Notes: generated by a model from the sequence alone, not told the origin. A stretch of DNA of 64,000 bases from Craterostigma plantagineum (GCA_027422505.1 JAPQWV010000409.1:434001-498000); one strand, 5' to 3'; shown: positions 10,919 through 22,573, counted from the stretch's first letter. Translations and numbers: made by a program.

Positions 10919-12474
10919 CTACCTCTTGCGTTTGCTTTTCGTCGAAGAGGACGAAGATGGATTGCTGTGCCAATTCCTCTTCCTTTGGTTGATGAACCAA
11001 TTGTTGATCTGCTTCAGTTGCAGCCCCGTTTCTTGCACCAGCCGAGCCTTGTCTTCCTCCTATACAGCATTTACCATTGATTCCAAGCAATAGTCAGAAA
11101 GAAGAAAGAATGAAAGAAAGAAAGGCGAAGAAATTGACTCACGGTGGGATAAGGCCACTTTGAGTGTGACTGCCACCAAGCTTTCAAAACAGAGGTAGTG
11201 TCCCCTGGCAATTTCCCTGCTCTCCTCTTACGCAGTATCTCCTCTCTGATGTCTACTATCTTCTCCTTGTAACCCTGAAAAAAGAGATGTAATAACAATA
11301 GGAGGGACGAAGGAAGGAAGGAAGCAAAGTCAAGATGATTGTGTGCAGTTTTAGTTTTTTTCTCTTGCCTGTTTGAGCTCGTGCTTGAGTTCTTGCCTCA
11401 CTCGTTCCATCAATGATCGCTCTGTTTCGCTGGGGACTAAGGGACCAAATCCCATGTTGTCCCCTCCATCGAAGCCATCGTCCAACAGATTGGCGTCCCC
11501 TTCCACTTGGCCGTCCTCGTCATCGTCAGACATGGTTGCCCCCGTCCCTTCGCCCGGCGCCACGCCTGTAAGGCTCTGCAGCGACTGCTCGAGTTCCAGC
11601 AAGCCATGACTGCTTCCATTGCATGGACTCTAACATTGAAGCTGTTCTTTGAACGAAGACAGCAGCAGAACATAATGCGTCTGTAAGGAAGGAGAGAATT
11701 AACTGGAATTAGATGCAGAGATTTACAGCTATACATATCAACAATCCATCCCTAGTCAAGAAATCGTTTTCCGATCGATTTATTCGACTGAGCGAATATC
11801 TGATTCAGACCCCTACTAGCTTCTCCAATCATAGAACATAATCCTGGGAAATTTCAAGATTTCAAAGCAAAAACCTAGAATCCCACAAAAGACTAAAACT
11901 TTTTATCCTTGTGGATTTCAACCACAAGAAGGACACATGTTGTATAAGACAAAACGAGGGGAAAATTGTTAGCTCCGCAATAGAAAGAACAGAAAGGGGA
12001 AACGATTACATCAAGGAGACATTTTTAGACATACCATGAAGTGGTCGAGGTCCTTCTCATCAAGGGCCTGCTGCTGCCCGCCGAGGGCGGCCGAATACTT
12101 AGCCACGACTTGCTGCGATTGAGCCAACTGCGCGTCGATCCTCGGCAGCTGGTCAACGGGGGTGGCTATGCGCAGGCACGCAACGTGCGCCGACAAAAGC
12201 TGCTCGTACAAAGGATGGTTCAAGATGTCGGCTTTACACTTGTCTCTTTCCCAGCTGTTGCCGTTGCTGCTGCTATTATTATTATTATTGTGATTGTTGT
12301 CGTCTCCTTGAAGGAGGTGCTGCGTCGGTGGCCTTCGTCGGCGGCGGGTTGACCTTGGGCGTTCGTGGGCATCCACTGGTGATGGCTGAGCTGCCACGTG
12401 GCGGAGGCTCCCGCCGTGTTGGTCGGAGGCGGGATTTCTTGGGAGAGGTGGTGCTGCTGGTGGTGGAAGGACAT
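10919..12474 (-). CDS. Class II KNOX homeobox protein (KNAT3/4/5-like), three indels
   Basis: KNOX II proteins are TALE homeodomain transcription factors that promote differentiation and secondary growth responses and pair with BELL proteins. Exons: 12474..12035, 11680..11369, 11274..11143, 11059..10919. KNOX1 ([35 protein letters not shown]), KNOX2 ([20 protein letters not shown]), the [14 protein letters not shown] linker, ELK ([20 protein letters not shown]) and homeodomain ([35 protein letters not shown]) are all present. Three breaks: one base missing near 12310, five bases missing near 11635 (a CAA-repeat unit before TGTTAG) and one G missing near 11595. Exon 2 ends at a GC donor. Start [14 protein letters not shown] fits KNAT3-type N-termini. 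The N-terminal half is shorter than in Arabidopsis KNAT3. Confidence 0.88.
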
Positions 12475-12509
12475 GGTTTTTTCTTCGTCTTCTTCTTCAA
12501 GAAATCTCT

Positions 12510-12732
12510 CTCTGTGTGTGTGTGTGGGTGTGTTTGTGTATAGGATAGATACGATATTATAATGCAATCGATGCCCCTGTTTTTGTGTATGCTTTGGTGG
12601 TCCTGTTTATGGATAGGAGCTTGTGTTGCTATTATTGTAAGACTTTCGTGCACAGAGAAGATATATACAATACACACAATATATATATATATATATACGC
12701 ACGGACGTGATAGCTGCTGAGAGAGAGAGAGG
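12510..12732. repeat. Microsatellites in the KNOX leader/promoter (GT, AT, GA)
   Basis: A (TG)n stretch near 12513-12537, an (AT)n stretch near 12678-12698 and a (GA)n stretch near 12717-12731 sit within 260 bp of the KNOX start codon. Confidence 0.7.
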
Positions 12733-13580
12733 CTCTGTTTATGCTCTGCTTTTTGTTTTGTAATAACCCATTACAGTGAAAAAATGGAAAAAGAAGACAA
12801 GAAAACAAAAGAGAGAGATGTAATTCACTGATACTTTTATCATACTTGGGTCCTCCAACTTTTAAATAGTCCCAATGACGTCACTAATTTTTTTATTTAG
12901 TTAACCAAAATCTAGGAAATCGAAATTATATAGTTTATATCCTTTAGCACGAATTATACGATATTAAATTAAGCTTTAATCGTAAGCCAAGAAATATTTC
13001 GATGATTTTAAAAGGTGGGTGGTAACTGGTAAGTGGTAACTCTTAACTGGGAGACCAAAATGAAGAATTACAGATAGTAAAGGGCAAGACTGTAATTTAA
13101 AGCACCACGCCACATATGAGGACCACAAGGAGTTAGGCCAAGGAGCCACGTGTCAGCTTCTCATTTCATGGACCACCTATCTATCAATAAGCTGTGTGGG
13201 TCCCACTCCTTTCGAGGCCACGCGCTTATGCAATCAAAGTTCAATCAATCGCCTCCCTTGGGCGGGCACCACTTCGTCGCCCGCCATTGCATTTGTTTTT
13301 TCTTGTCTTTATTGTTTTGGGATTCCCCTCCGACGAGGGACAACCCGTTCTTGCGGCGGCGCCACCGCAGAATGTTGTTGCGTGTGAGGATAATTGTAAA
13401 CTGACCCCTCGTGTTTTCTTTTCTTTATTGATGATATTTATTGTTTTCTTTTGCAATCAAAGCTAGAAAAATGAAAACAAAAAATAGATGACTATGATGG
13501 TAAGTTAATATATAAAATAGTAAATATATACTTGGCATAAAATAAAATTAGATATAAATTATACGAAAATATTAATGCAC

Positions 13581-13743
13581 TAGTAGTGTGGTTTGGTTCG
13601 GTACGGTTTGTAGCAAAAATCCACACCGAACCACTATTACGGTGCGATGCAGTACATAAAATTGCTGTTTGGATGGTGAATTGTTGTGTACGGTGTGGTT
13701 CGGTGGGGTGCGGGCAGTTTTTTAAAATCTTTGCACACCCCTA
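13581..13743. mobile_element. Possible small hAT-like MITE remnant
   Basis: The segment starts TAGTAGTGTGGTTTGGTTCG and ends TTTGCACACCCCTA, whose complement TAGGGGTGTGCAAA is a common hAT-MITE terminus; the inside is made of GGTTCGGTACGG / GTGCGGTGCG words in both orientations. I found no matching 8-bp duplication, so boundaries and class are uncertain. Confidence 0.35.
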
Positions 13744-15059
13744 GTGATGTATGTGGGATCCAACGACTTGAGTTTTATTGTTAAATTTCTCTATTTTTTT
13801 ATCAAATTGATGGTGGAGTTGGTGGGGTTTTACATTTATTAATTAATTCACAAATTGGACCAGAAGGCAGCCCAAATATATAAAAATAAATAGGAGTGGC
13901 CCATATGTAGATTAGAGTCCATTCGGCCCATAGTTTTATTTAATTACATACACTACTTCCATGAAATTTCACACATCTTTTTGTCAACTATTAAAGTCAA
14001 ATGATTAGTTTGTAGCTATGTTTTGAATCATTCATTCGTTTAATGAATAGGCTATATATTATAAGAATGCATTGTGAACTAAGTCTCATCTTGAACCGTG
14101 TCAAATCTTTTTCCTCCTCGAGCTCAAACACAATACATACGTACTAAATAAAAAAAAAACAACCTTCAATAAAGCGACTATAATAGATGAATGAATAAAA
14201 GAAGCTACTTGCACATTTATTAATTAGTACGACTGCAAATTCCGGTATCCATTGCGTCCACACGAGGAAGGAAGAATTTTTTTTCTAGTTTTATCAAAGT
14301 GAATACGTAGCTAATTACAAGGGCATTGATCACAAGTAATTATTACCACGGAAAATTGTAAGTGATTGACTCATTCTATCTAATAAACATCTTTTTCCGA
14401 AGTTTGACCAATAGATTCTAAGTCTATAATTAAATCTCAAATCAACAAAATCCAGGTAATTTCCACTGCGTTACGCGCTGGCAATGCCGTGTATGTGTAT
14501 ATTCACATCCAAGCTTTTATATCATCATCCACAATTAGATCAGCATGATGCAATCATATGAACATACATACGTCGATGACGTTATATGTGTACTCTCAGT
14601 TTGAACAAGCCGCAAGTATATGTATGTGCAATAAAACTATATAAGACTTGCACCGCAATTCTAGTGCTATGGAATTCTTGAGTACCATAAAATAATGCAT
14701 AAATGCTTTCGAAGTCTTTGATGGGGCTTTCGTCCCTTGTTAAGATTCATTTCCCACCACAGATCACCTCCTTTCCCCTGTAACTTCCTTTCCCTGCAAG
14801 AAACTTATCCGTTAATTAATTAAAGTCCCTTTCACAATCACAATGTTGTTGATGTTGTTTTGCCTATTCTATAAAAACCCCAACCCCTTTCCATCTCCTT
14901 TCTTCTTCTTTTCTCATTTGTCTGCTTCTTCATGAAGTTTGATCCTTTTGTGTAGATCAGATCATTTCGGCTTTTTCCTCCCTTCTTTTTCTGACTTCAT
15001 ATATTAAGTAGGTATATTTTCGTGCTGTAGAGAGGTTTTTCATACATAATTGACAGAAG

Positions 15060-16618
15060 ATGGAACTAGGAAGAAGTTCACATAGCTATAATTATGAAGG
15101 TGATAATTATGATCATAATAATCATGGGATTAGTGGCGTGTTAGAACTGCCTCCAGGCTTCAGATTCCATCCCACCGATGAAGAGATCATCATGGATTAT
15201 TTATTGAACAAGGTGATCGATAGCGATTTCACGGCCATAGCTATTGCTGAAGCTGATCTCAACAAGTCAGAACCCTGGGATTTGCCATGTAATAAATCAT
15301 TTTTTTTTTCTACTTGATTTTGATCCTTCTATTATCCAGTTTCAATTGAGCTCAAACAAATGCATACAATTGTTCACTTGATGCTTATTGAAGGAAAAGG
15401 TATTATTAGGACGTCTAGCTTATCTATGAAGGAATATGATCATCCGTATGTATCTATAGTTGCTAGGTTAATTGGGGTTTCTTCTTACATTTTGGATTGA
15501 TCAGATAAGGCAAAGATGGGGGAGAAAGAATGGTTCTTCTTCTACCAGAGAGACAGAAAGTATCCAACTGGGACGAGGACTAATCGAGCAACTGAATCGG
15601 GTTATTGGAAGGCGACGGGCAAAGACAAAGAGATCTTCAAAAACAGTAATAATAATAATAAGAAGGCTCGCGGTCGTTGTAGTAATAACAACGCCGCTTG
15701 CTGCCTTGTCGGGATGAAAAAAACCCTCGTTTTCTACAAAGGTCGCGCTCCCAAAGGCGAAAAGACCAATTGGGTCATGCACGAATATAGGCTCGAAGGG
15801 AATAATCACAACTTTTCCAGGACAGCAAAGGTATTTTTTGTTATCTTTTGCACTCTATTTGTATTGTATGTCTCTTTATGAGTACGAGTTTTTTTTAGTA
15901 ATGGGAGAGCTTTTTAATAATTATGTGCATGATGATCATATATATATTATAGGATCAGTGGGTTGTTTGCAAAGTTATCCTAAAGAACGAATTAGTCGTA
16001 GCTGGGAATTCGAGGAGAAGCAGCCAAGCAATGGGAGCTGGGATTGAACTAGCGAGAATCGACTCTTTCGTCAATCATCTCCTTGACGATGATGACGATG
16101 ATCAACCTTTGGCGGGCTTTTCGAACTCAGTAGAACCAACAAGCGGAAACAAGCAGAACAATACTTATATGATTCCCTCGTCGACGATCTCAGTCTCCAC
16201 CAATCAAGAAATGCAGAAATTCGACGACCAAAACCCTAATTTCCTCTATTATCCTCATGGCACTCACCAAATGAATCCGGCCACGTTCTATCAGCATGGA
16301 TTTGTTCCTAAACAAACATCATCGGTGTTTGAATACCAAGGCCGGCAGTACCCATTCAAGAATGCTTATAATAATCAAGAAAATCTGACGTTGTTCCAAC
16401 CACCGAAAAATTCGACTACGATCAGCCAATATTCTCAAGACACGGGTCTCAGCGATTTCAATGGAAAAGCGCCAGGCAATAATTGCGAGATTACTTCATC
16501 AGTTCGTTCCATTATTACAGAAAGCAAGACGACTAAGACAATAGTCGATGAAGAACTTGAGGGAATTAGCTTCAGTCCGAATATATCGGAGTTGGATTCT
16601 CTGTGGAGCTACCGATGA
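15060..16618 (+). CDS. NAC domain transcription factor (NAM/CUC-NAC100-like)
   Basis: Three exons (15060..15288, 15505..15830, 15953..16618) give 406 residues in a continuous frame, the classic NAC exon layout. NAC subdomains appear in order: [20 protein letters not shown] (A), [16 protein letters not shown] (B), [19 protein letters not shown] and [17 protein letters not shown] (C), [20 protein letters not shown] and [10 protein letters not shown] (D), then [11 protein letters not shown] (E). An insert of about 20 residues rich in Asn and Arg splits subdomain C from D ([15 protein letters not shown]), longer than in most NACs. The C-terminal half is Asn/Gln/Ser-rich, an activation-type region, ending LDSLWSYR. 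The binding domain is closest in style to the NAC100/ORE1 and CUC groups, but I cannot fix the orthologue. Confidence 0.92.
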
Positions 16619-17829
16619 TTAATTGATCAAATATATATTATATATTATTATATATAAATATATATATGTAGTTTGATTGAGAGAGCCTTGCAGATATATT
16701 CATCTTCATTTTGTTTGGGGGGAAAGAATTCATGGGTCGGTTTTATTTGATGATATGATATGATGGAGTGGATTGAGTTGAGTTAGATCTTACTATGTAT
16801 GATGCAGAGTCTAAGTAACTTGTTTAGTTGCCTATTTGTGCTGCTGTGTGAAACGGAACTATTTATCGAATTATTTTTGGTTTTATTTACAAGTTCCCGT
16901 ATTCTATACCCTAATTGAGAGGATTCGTGATCCAAGGAAGCCACTTTAATAGTTGTTTTTTCCTCGCTTTTTGAAAGACCTGACTTTTCCTTTTGGGAAT
17001 AGTATATATATACTTTCATAAAATGCAGCTTTCAAAAGTACACGTAATAAACACAGAATACAGAAAGAATTTATGACGCTGTTCACATAATGTCTTTAGG
17101 TGCTATGCTACAGGTTGCCTTGATGTGAACCTTTCAGACACACCACAAACACATACAAGATTATAGTTCAATAACATTATCATTTATCACACGTGTACCT
17201 CTTTGAGTGTTTGGTAGAGATGGCAATGGGCGGGCCCGGACCCGGACACGCCTTGGACCCGCCCCGAAATAACTGGGTTTTACCCGATAATCCGGGTCTC
17301 GGGGCGGGTCCCGGGTCTCAAAAGAAGAAACCCGGCCGGGTCCGGGGCGGGTCCCGGGTCTGGCAAACCCCGCCCCGAGACCCGGCCCGAAACCCGCCCC
17401 GAATACTATATAATTCAATTCGTAATTACGTATTATATATAAATTTATTCCTAATCAGTACCCATCTTTGAAAAATTTCCTGTTTAATACCCCAAACATT
17501 GAAATGACGGAAATAACATTTCTTTACAATTGCAAAACAATTTTCAGATTATTATACCATAAGACGCAGAGTATTCTACCAAAAAGATGTTATTATACCA
17601 CAAAAGAAATACACTATAATACTAATAGACATAGTTATTATACCAATAACGGACATTATCATATCCAGTTAAATTTAATAGTATTATACCAATAGATGCC
17701 AAAATTATACTAAGAAAAGAATTTATCATACGAATTGATCTTTCCACATTACACCAACAAAGACGAAAATTATACCATCAGAATCCAAAATTTCACCAAC
17801 ATAATATTCAAAATATTATACCTAAAAAA
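16619..17829. other. NAC 3' flank and entry to the repeat island
   Basis: 16619-17160 is the NAC 3' flank with a TA-rich run at about 16630-16670. 17215-17405 is a GC-rich repeat (listed). From about 17530 the TATACCA-type motif begins. No gene seen. Confidence 0.5.
17215..17405. repeat. GC-rich repeat remnant, probably one end of a hAT-like MITE
   Basis: Begins TAGAGATGGCAATGGGCGGG and continues as alternating CCCGG/GGGTC and ACCCGCCCCG blocks in both orientations, in sharp contrast to the AT-rich flanks. The start resembles the termini of the two well-bounded hAT-like MITEs at 18416 and 27647 (TAGAGC...GGGC), but no opposite terminus or 8-bp duplication is visible, so it looks truncated. 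Confidence 0.45.
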
Positions 17830-19545
17830 TAGTTAATTATACCACATATTACAAACATTATACCAGTAAATAATTTAATTTTAATTTATTGTTAAATCTG
17901 AAATACTCAAATTATACCACAAAGACCGACAATTATACCAACAAACTCGTTTTCACCATAAAAAATATTCTGAAAATTATACCAGCAGAGTGTAATATTA
18001 TACCAACAAACCAATTTATTACATTATGATTTTCAATTCAATTTCTGACAATTATACTAACAGAAGCTTATATTATACCAACAGCTTACGCTATTATACT
18101 TAAAAATATTATATGTGAGATTATAGATCAGCATGACACTAACAAATCAACTAATTGTACAGAAAAAATATAGAATTTTACCATTTTAGGTAGAAATCAT
18201 ACCGAAATACCAACTCATTATACCACGAAAACCTCAATAAAATTATACCACATGTTATCAACATTATACCTGTAAATAATATAATTTTGATTTATCGTTA
18301 ATCTGAAACGCGCAATTACACCACAAAGACCGACAATTATACCAAAAAACTCGAAAATTTCACCATAAAAATATTTTAAAAAAATTATACCAATAGAGCG
18401 TAATATTATACCAACCAGAGCTGTCAAAATGGCGGGCCTAAAAAATCAGGGCCAGGCCCGTCCCGCGACGGGCCGCGGGCCAGGCCCGCCCGCATATAAA
18501 AAATATTTATTTTTTGTATTTTCATTTTATAATTTAATTTATTAATTAGTTTTAGTTAATTAAGGTATTTAATAATAAATTATGGATAAATAATGTATTA
18601 ATTATATATTTATAAATACATATGTTATTAATTATGGTATAATTAAGGAATCATTAACTATTAAATTAATATATTTAAACATAATATATGATATAAAATA
18701 TATATATAATTTATTTCAACTGGCGCTGGCCCGCGGGCCAGCCCGCCCGCCCCGCCAAGCCCGCAGCGGGCCTAAAATATCCCAGCCCAGCCCGCCTTTT
18801 TGGGGGGCGGGGCGGGCCGGCCCGCGGGCCACGGGCCCATTTGACGGCTCTAATACCAACAAACCAATTTATGACATTATGATTTTTCAATCCCATTTCT
18901 GACAATTATACTAACAGGAGCTTATTTTATACCAACAGCTTTCGCTATTATACTTAAAATATTATATTTGGAATTATGCTAACAGAGATCAGCATTATAC
19001 CAACAAATCAACTAATTATACCGAAAGAGAAATACAGAATTTGACCATTATAGGTACAAAATCATACCGAAATACCAACTCATTGTACCACGAAAACCTC
19101 AATAAAGTTATACCGCATGTTATCAACATTATACCAGTAAATAATATAATTTTAATTTATCGTTAAATCTGAAACGCACAAATTACACCACAAAGTCCGA
19201 TAATTATACCAACAAACTCGTAAATTTCACCATAAAAATATTCTGAAAATTATACCAGTAGAGCGTAATATTACACCAACAAACCAATTTATTACATTAT
19301 GATTTTTCAATCCCATTTCTGAAAATTATACTAACAGAAGCTTATATTATAACAACAGCTTTAGCTATTATACTTGAAAAACATTATATGTGGAATTATA
19401 CTAACAGAGATCAGCATTACACCAACAAATCAACTAATTATCGAAAAAGAATTACAGAATTTTACCATTATAGGTAGAAATCATACCGATATACCAACTC
19501 ATTGTACCACGAAAACCTCAATAAAATTATGTTATCAACATTATA
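17530..19545. repeat. TATACCA motif field with ~420-bp tandem array
   Basis: The words ATTATACCA(AC) and close variants recur along about 2 kb; between 17575 and 17854 fourteen occurrences are spaced about 21 bp apart on average. From about 17830 the field is organised as a tandem array: the marker AACCTCAATAAA recurs at about 18230, 19095 and 19514. The last two are 419 bp apart; the first two are 865 bp apart, which becomes 420 bp after removing the inserted MITE and its duplication (445 bp). An upstream diverged copy spans about 17830-18230. No protein-coding potential. Origin unknown. Confidence 0.8.
18416..18852. mobile_element. hAT-like MITE with perfect 8-bp target duplication
   Basis: 437-bp element flanked by ATACCAAC at 18408-18415 and 18853-18860. 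Terminal inverted repeats: left CAGAGCTGTCAAAATGG, right complement TAGAGCCGTCAAATGG. The outer ~70 bp on each side is GC-rich with GGCCCG/CGGGCC words, the interior is AT-rich. It sits inside one unit of the 420-bp array, so it is younger than the array. Non-autonomous: no transposase. Confidence 0.9.
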
Positions 19546-19979
19546 CCTTGTGACGAAAACCAATTATATTATATTCTCATTTGTTGAATCATCAAGACGT
19601 AACCGTTAAGCAATTACCTTGTGACTACGTCGCGTATTCGGTACACACGGAACTAATATTCTCACAACACTGTATTATCATATTTCAAATGTGTTGTTTT
19701 AACTCTCTCGATTTAGATTTTTCCATCATAGAATGTGTAGCATGTTTTTATATTCATGTGATGATGAGTATGAGATCACACTAACATGAGCAATGCAATG
19801 CTCAACATATAAAGAATCAAATAATAAATCATTGAGATAATTTCTATATATTTTCGATCGAACTAATAATTTGTTTATTATCTTTTTATAGGTATATTGT
19901 AACAAGTAAGACGTGCTCTGCCCCAAAATTTGATCGCTTCATGGTTGGGATCACCATTTGTGTTCTATGTTCTTACATA

Positions 19980-20420
19980 GTCGTTGGTATAATCACATTA
20001 TTTGTTGGTATAATAAACATTGATGCTGGTATGATTAACTTAAGACAATTAAAGTTGAGTTTGTTGGTACGATAATCACATGTATTGGTATAATTTTTGA
20101 ACAACTGGTATAATTTCTAATTTTGCTAGTATATTAGGAAACTTTTCGAATAGAACAGGAAATAGTGTTTGTTGATAAGATAAATAGTGGTGCTGATATA
20201 ACTAGATTCGTTGTTAGTATAATCACTGTACAATAATTGTTCAACATTTGCTGGTACGATGCCAAATGACGACGTTGGTATAATAAGGTTTCTTGTTGAT
20301 ATAATACCCAAGAACTTGTTGAAAAATAATATATTGGTAATTGAGTTTGTTGGTACAATAATTAGAAGTAATTTTATAATTGTTTGTACGAATTAATCGA
20401 ATTATTGACGTGGTACTAAA
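19980..20420. repeat. Opposite-strand TATACCA motif block
   Basis: About sixteen occurrences of GTTGGTATAAT and variants (TGGTACGAT, TTGATATAA, TAGTATAAT) in 440 bp, i.e. the reverse complement of the motif that fills 17530-19545. It does not match the 420-bp unit base for base but shares the same word and similar spacing. Confidence 0.7.
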
Positions 20421-20934
20421 TAACATTTATGAGGTATCAGTATTGATCAGTGTGTTTTTAATTGAGTTCGAGTTGTTTTTTTAACCTAACGTGTGTTATT
20501 ATTTCCAATTAATGTGGTACAATTTTGAGAAAGTCCTGTAAATATGCTCTGACAATTCTGTTAAATTCTCTGACGGTAGAACCTTCTAGAATATTCTCAA
20601 TGAAGTGTTTTTTTACATGTATATGTTATATTTGTTGTGTAAACTGTTACTCACTTAAAAAACGTTTTAGTCTTAGAGAAAGCTAAAATTTCTCAATTTC
20701 ATGGTTACCGACTTATTTTTCTTTTAATATTAAGACTCGTTTGATTCGATTTTATCTTATTCAATCGCTTTTACCTTGTTCGCCGTTAAAGTTGATATTG
20801 AATCGATTTCTGGACGAAATTTTGATTTGGGGGTGGAAGCACGAATTCATTCGATACATAAAAAATTCGTCTTTATTAGTAAGACCCATCTGAAATTGAG
20901 GACGGAAAAACTTTATTTAGTCACAAACAATGAG

Positions 20935-21960
20935 ATTTATGCAGTTTTCCATCTGTTTTTAGTGTTGTTTGTGATTTTCGTTTTATTCCTTTCGTTTCAT
21001 TACTGGTATACAGACTGTGTTATTTACGACAAACAATGCGTTATTACCTTTCAGCGACGTGTTACTTCTAAGTCAAAATTTGTTATTAACCATAAGACAT
21101 TTGTTATTTTTTGTTATGTTATAAGTATTTCTTTTTTACACGATTTAGGGAAAATATAATATACGTTTCTTGCAACTAATCGGTATAAATTCGAGGTACC
21201 CATGAGAAATTGAGGTCTATTTTACCTTATTGAGTCAATGACGACATGATTAATGCACTTTTCATCTTGTTTTTTAGTGTCGTTTGTGATTTTCGTTTTA
21301 TTCCTCGATCCATTACTTGTATACAGACTGTGTTATTTTCGACAAACAATTTGTTATTACCTTTCAGTGACGTGTTACTTCTAAGTCAAAATTTGTTATT
21401 AACCATTAGACATTTGTTATTTTTTGCTATGTTATAAGTATTTATTATTTACACGATTTAGGGAAAATATAATATTCGTTTCTTGCAACTAATCGGTATA
21501 AATTCGAGGTACCCATGAGAAATTGAGGTCTATTTTATCTTATTGAGCCAATAACGACGTGATTTATGCAGTTTTCATCTGTTTTTTAGTGTCGTTGGTG
21601 ATCGTTCTTTTTCTTCCGATCCATTGGTTGTATACAGAATGTGTTATTTACGACAGACAATGCGTTATTACCTTTCAGCGACGTGTTACTTCTAAGTCAA
21701 TATCAGTTATTAACCATAAGATATTTGTTATTTTTTTATGTTATAAGTATTTCTTTTTTACACGATTTAGGGAAAATATAATATCCGTTTCTTGCAACTA
21801 ATCGGTATAAATTCGAGGTACCCATGAGAAATTGAGGTCTACCTTATTGAGTCAATAACGACGTGATTTATGCAGTTTTCATCTATTTTTAGTGTCGTTT
21901 TATGATTTCGTTCTTTTTCTCCCGATCTATAAGTTGTATACAGACTGTGTTATTAACAAT
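20935..21960. repeat. Tandem array, unit about 310 bp, about 3.3 copies
   Basis: The landmark ACACGATTTAGGGAAAATAT occurs at 21138, 21451 and 21760 (spacings 313 and 309 bp). Each unit also contains TTATGCAGTTTTCATC, a CAGACTGTGTTATTTACGAC block, TCAGCGACGTGTTACTTCTA and CGAGGTACCCATGAGAAATT. A partial fourth unit fades after about 21960. The open frames through these units are by-products of the repeat. Confidence 0.85.
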
Positions 21961-22573
21961 ATATGGATCGTTATTTCTAATGTAAGATGTGGTATTTTTG
22001 TGTGACGATTTGTTATTTACTAGAAGATGTGTCATACGTCACCAAGTGATTTGGAAAGACAAAAAAATTAAGTTAAGCTCCGACAGCCTGTTGCCTCGCC
22101 TGTGGCCTCCTTCGAGCTCTACTACGACGACGGGTCAGGGTCGGACCTCGTCTGCTCACGAATATCGAGATTATAGGTGGAAATCGAGCTTGAAGATTAG
22201 CTCGCTCGTTGGAGAAGATGATGGCAAAAGTTTGTAATTTTTGCATCTGTTAGGGGTAAATATGTCATATCGCGTAGTTTGGGTATTTTTCTCTAAGAAT
22301 TTTGAAAAGCAGGTCCTTCATACTAAATGGAATTTGATTGGAGCCTGAACACTAGTTGAGAATATTATTAGGGTCTGACTCGTAATTAACCCTTGCTTTT
22401 ATGACCCAGAAGCAGAATATTTATTCCTTCTATGAAAAACAAATGTTAATCATCTCTATAACAAACTTGGGGAGTATATAAATATTAAATAATACAATCT
22501 TCCAAACACAGAGTACTTCAGCGCCAAATGAAAACATTAACATCAAAGTTTTCAATCAAAACATAGGCACACT
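21961..22573. other. Right edge of the repeat island and 3' flank of IleRS
   Basis: 22238-22400 resembles, in inverted orientation, the text at about 17455-17530 (see findings). 22400-22573 is the 3' flank of the isoleucyl-tRNA synthetase. No gene seen. Confidence 0.4.

Larger units (their letters stand above)
12475..15059. other. Long intergenic region between divergent KNOX and NAC genes
   Basis: About 2.6 kb with no supported gene. Holds a GT-rich microsatellite (about 12510-12540), an AT microsatellite (about 12678-12698), a GA run (12718-12732) and a small repeat remnant at 13581..13743 (listed). The last 200 bp before the NAC ATG are C/T-rich, typical of a core promoter and leader: TATA-like CTATAAAAACC at about 14870 and pyrimidine tracts after it. 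Confidence 0.5.

Noticed and set aside
17530..20420. CRISPR-like look of short words at regular spacing
   Set aside because: Plant nuclear context, words of 7-9 bp, variable, with no unique spacers and no cas genes.
20776..21801. Open frames (127, 63, 80 residues) with similar protein text
   Set aside because: They are by-products of the 310-bp tandem repeat; composition is low-complexity and no domain is seen.
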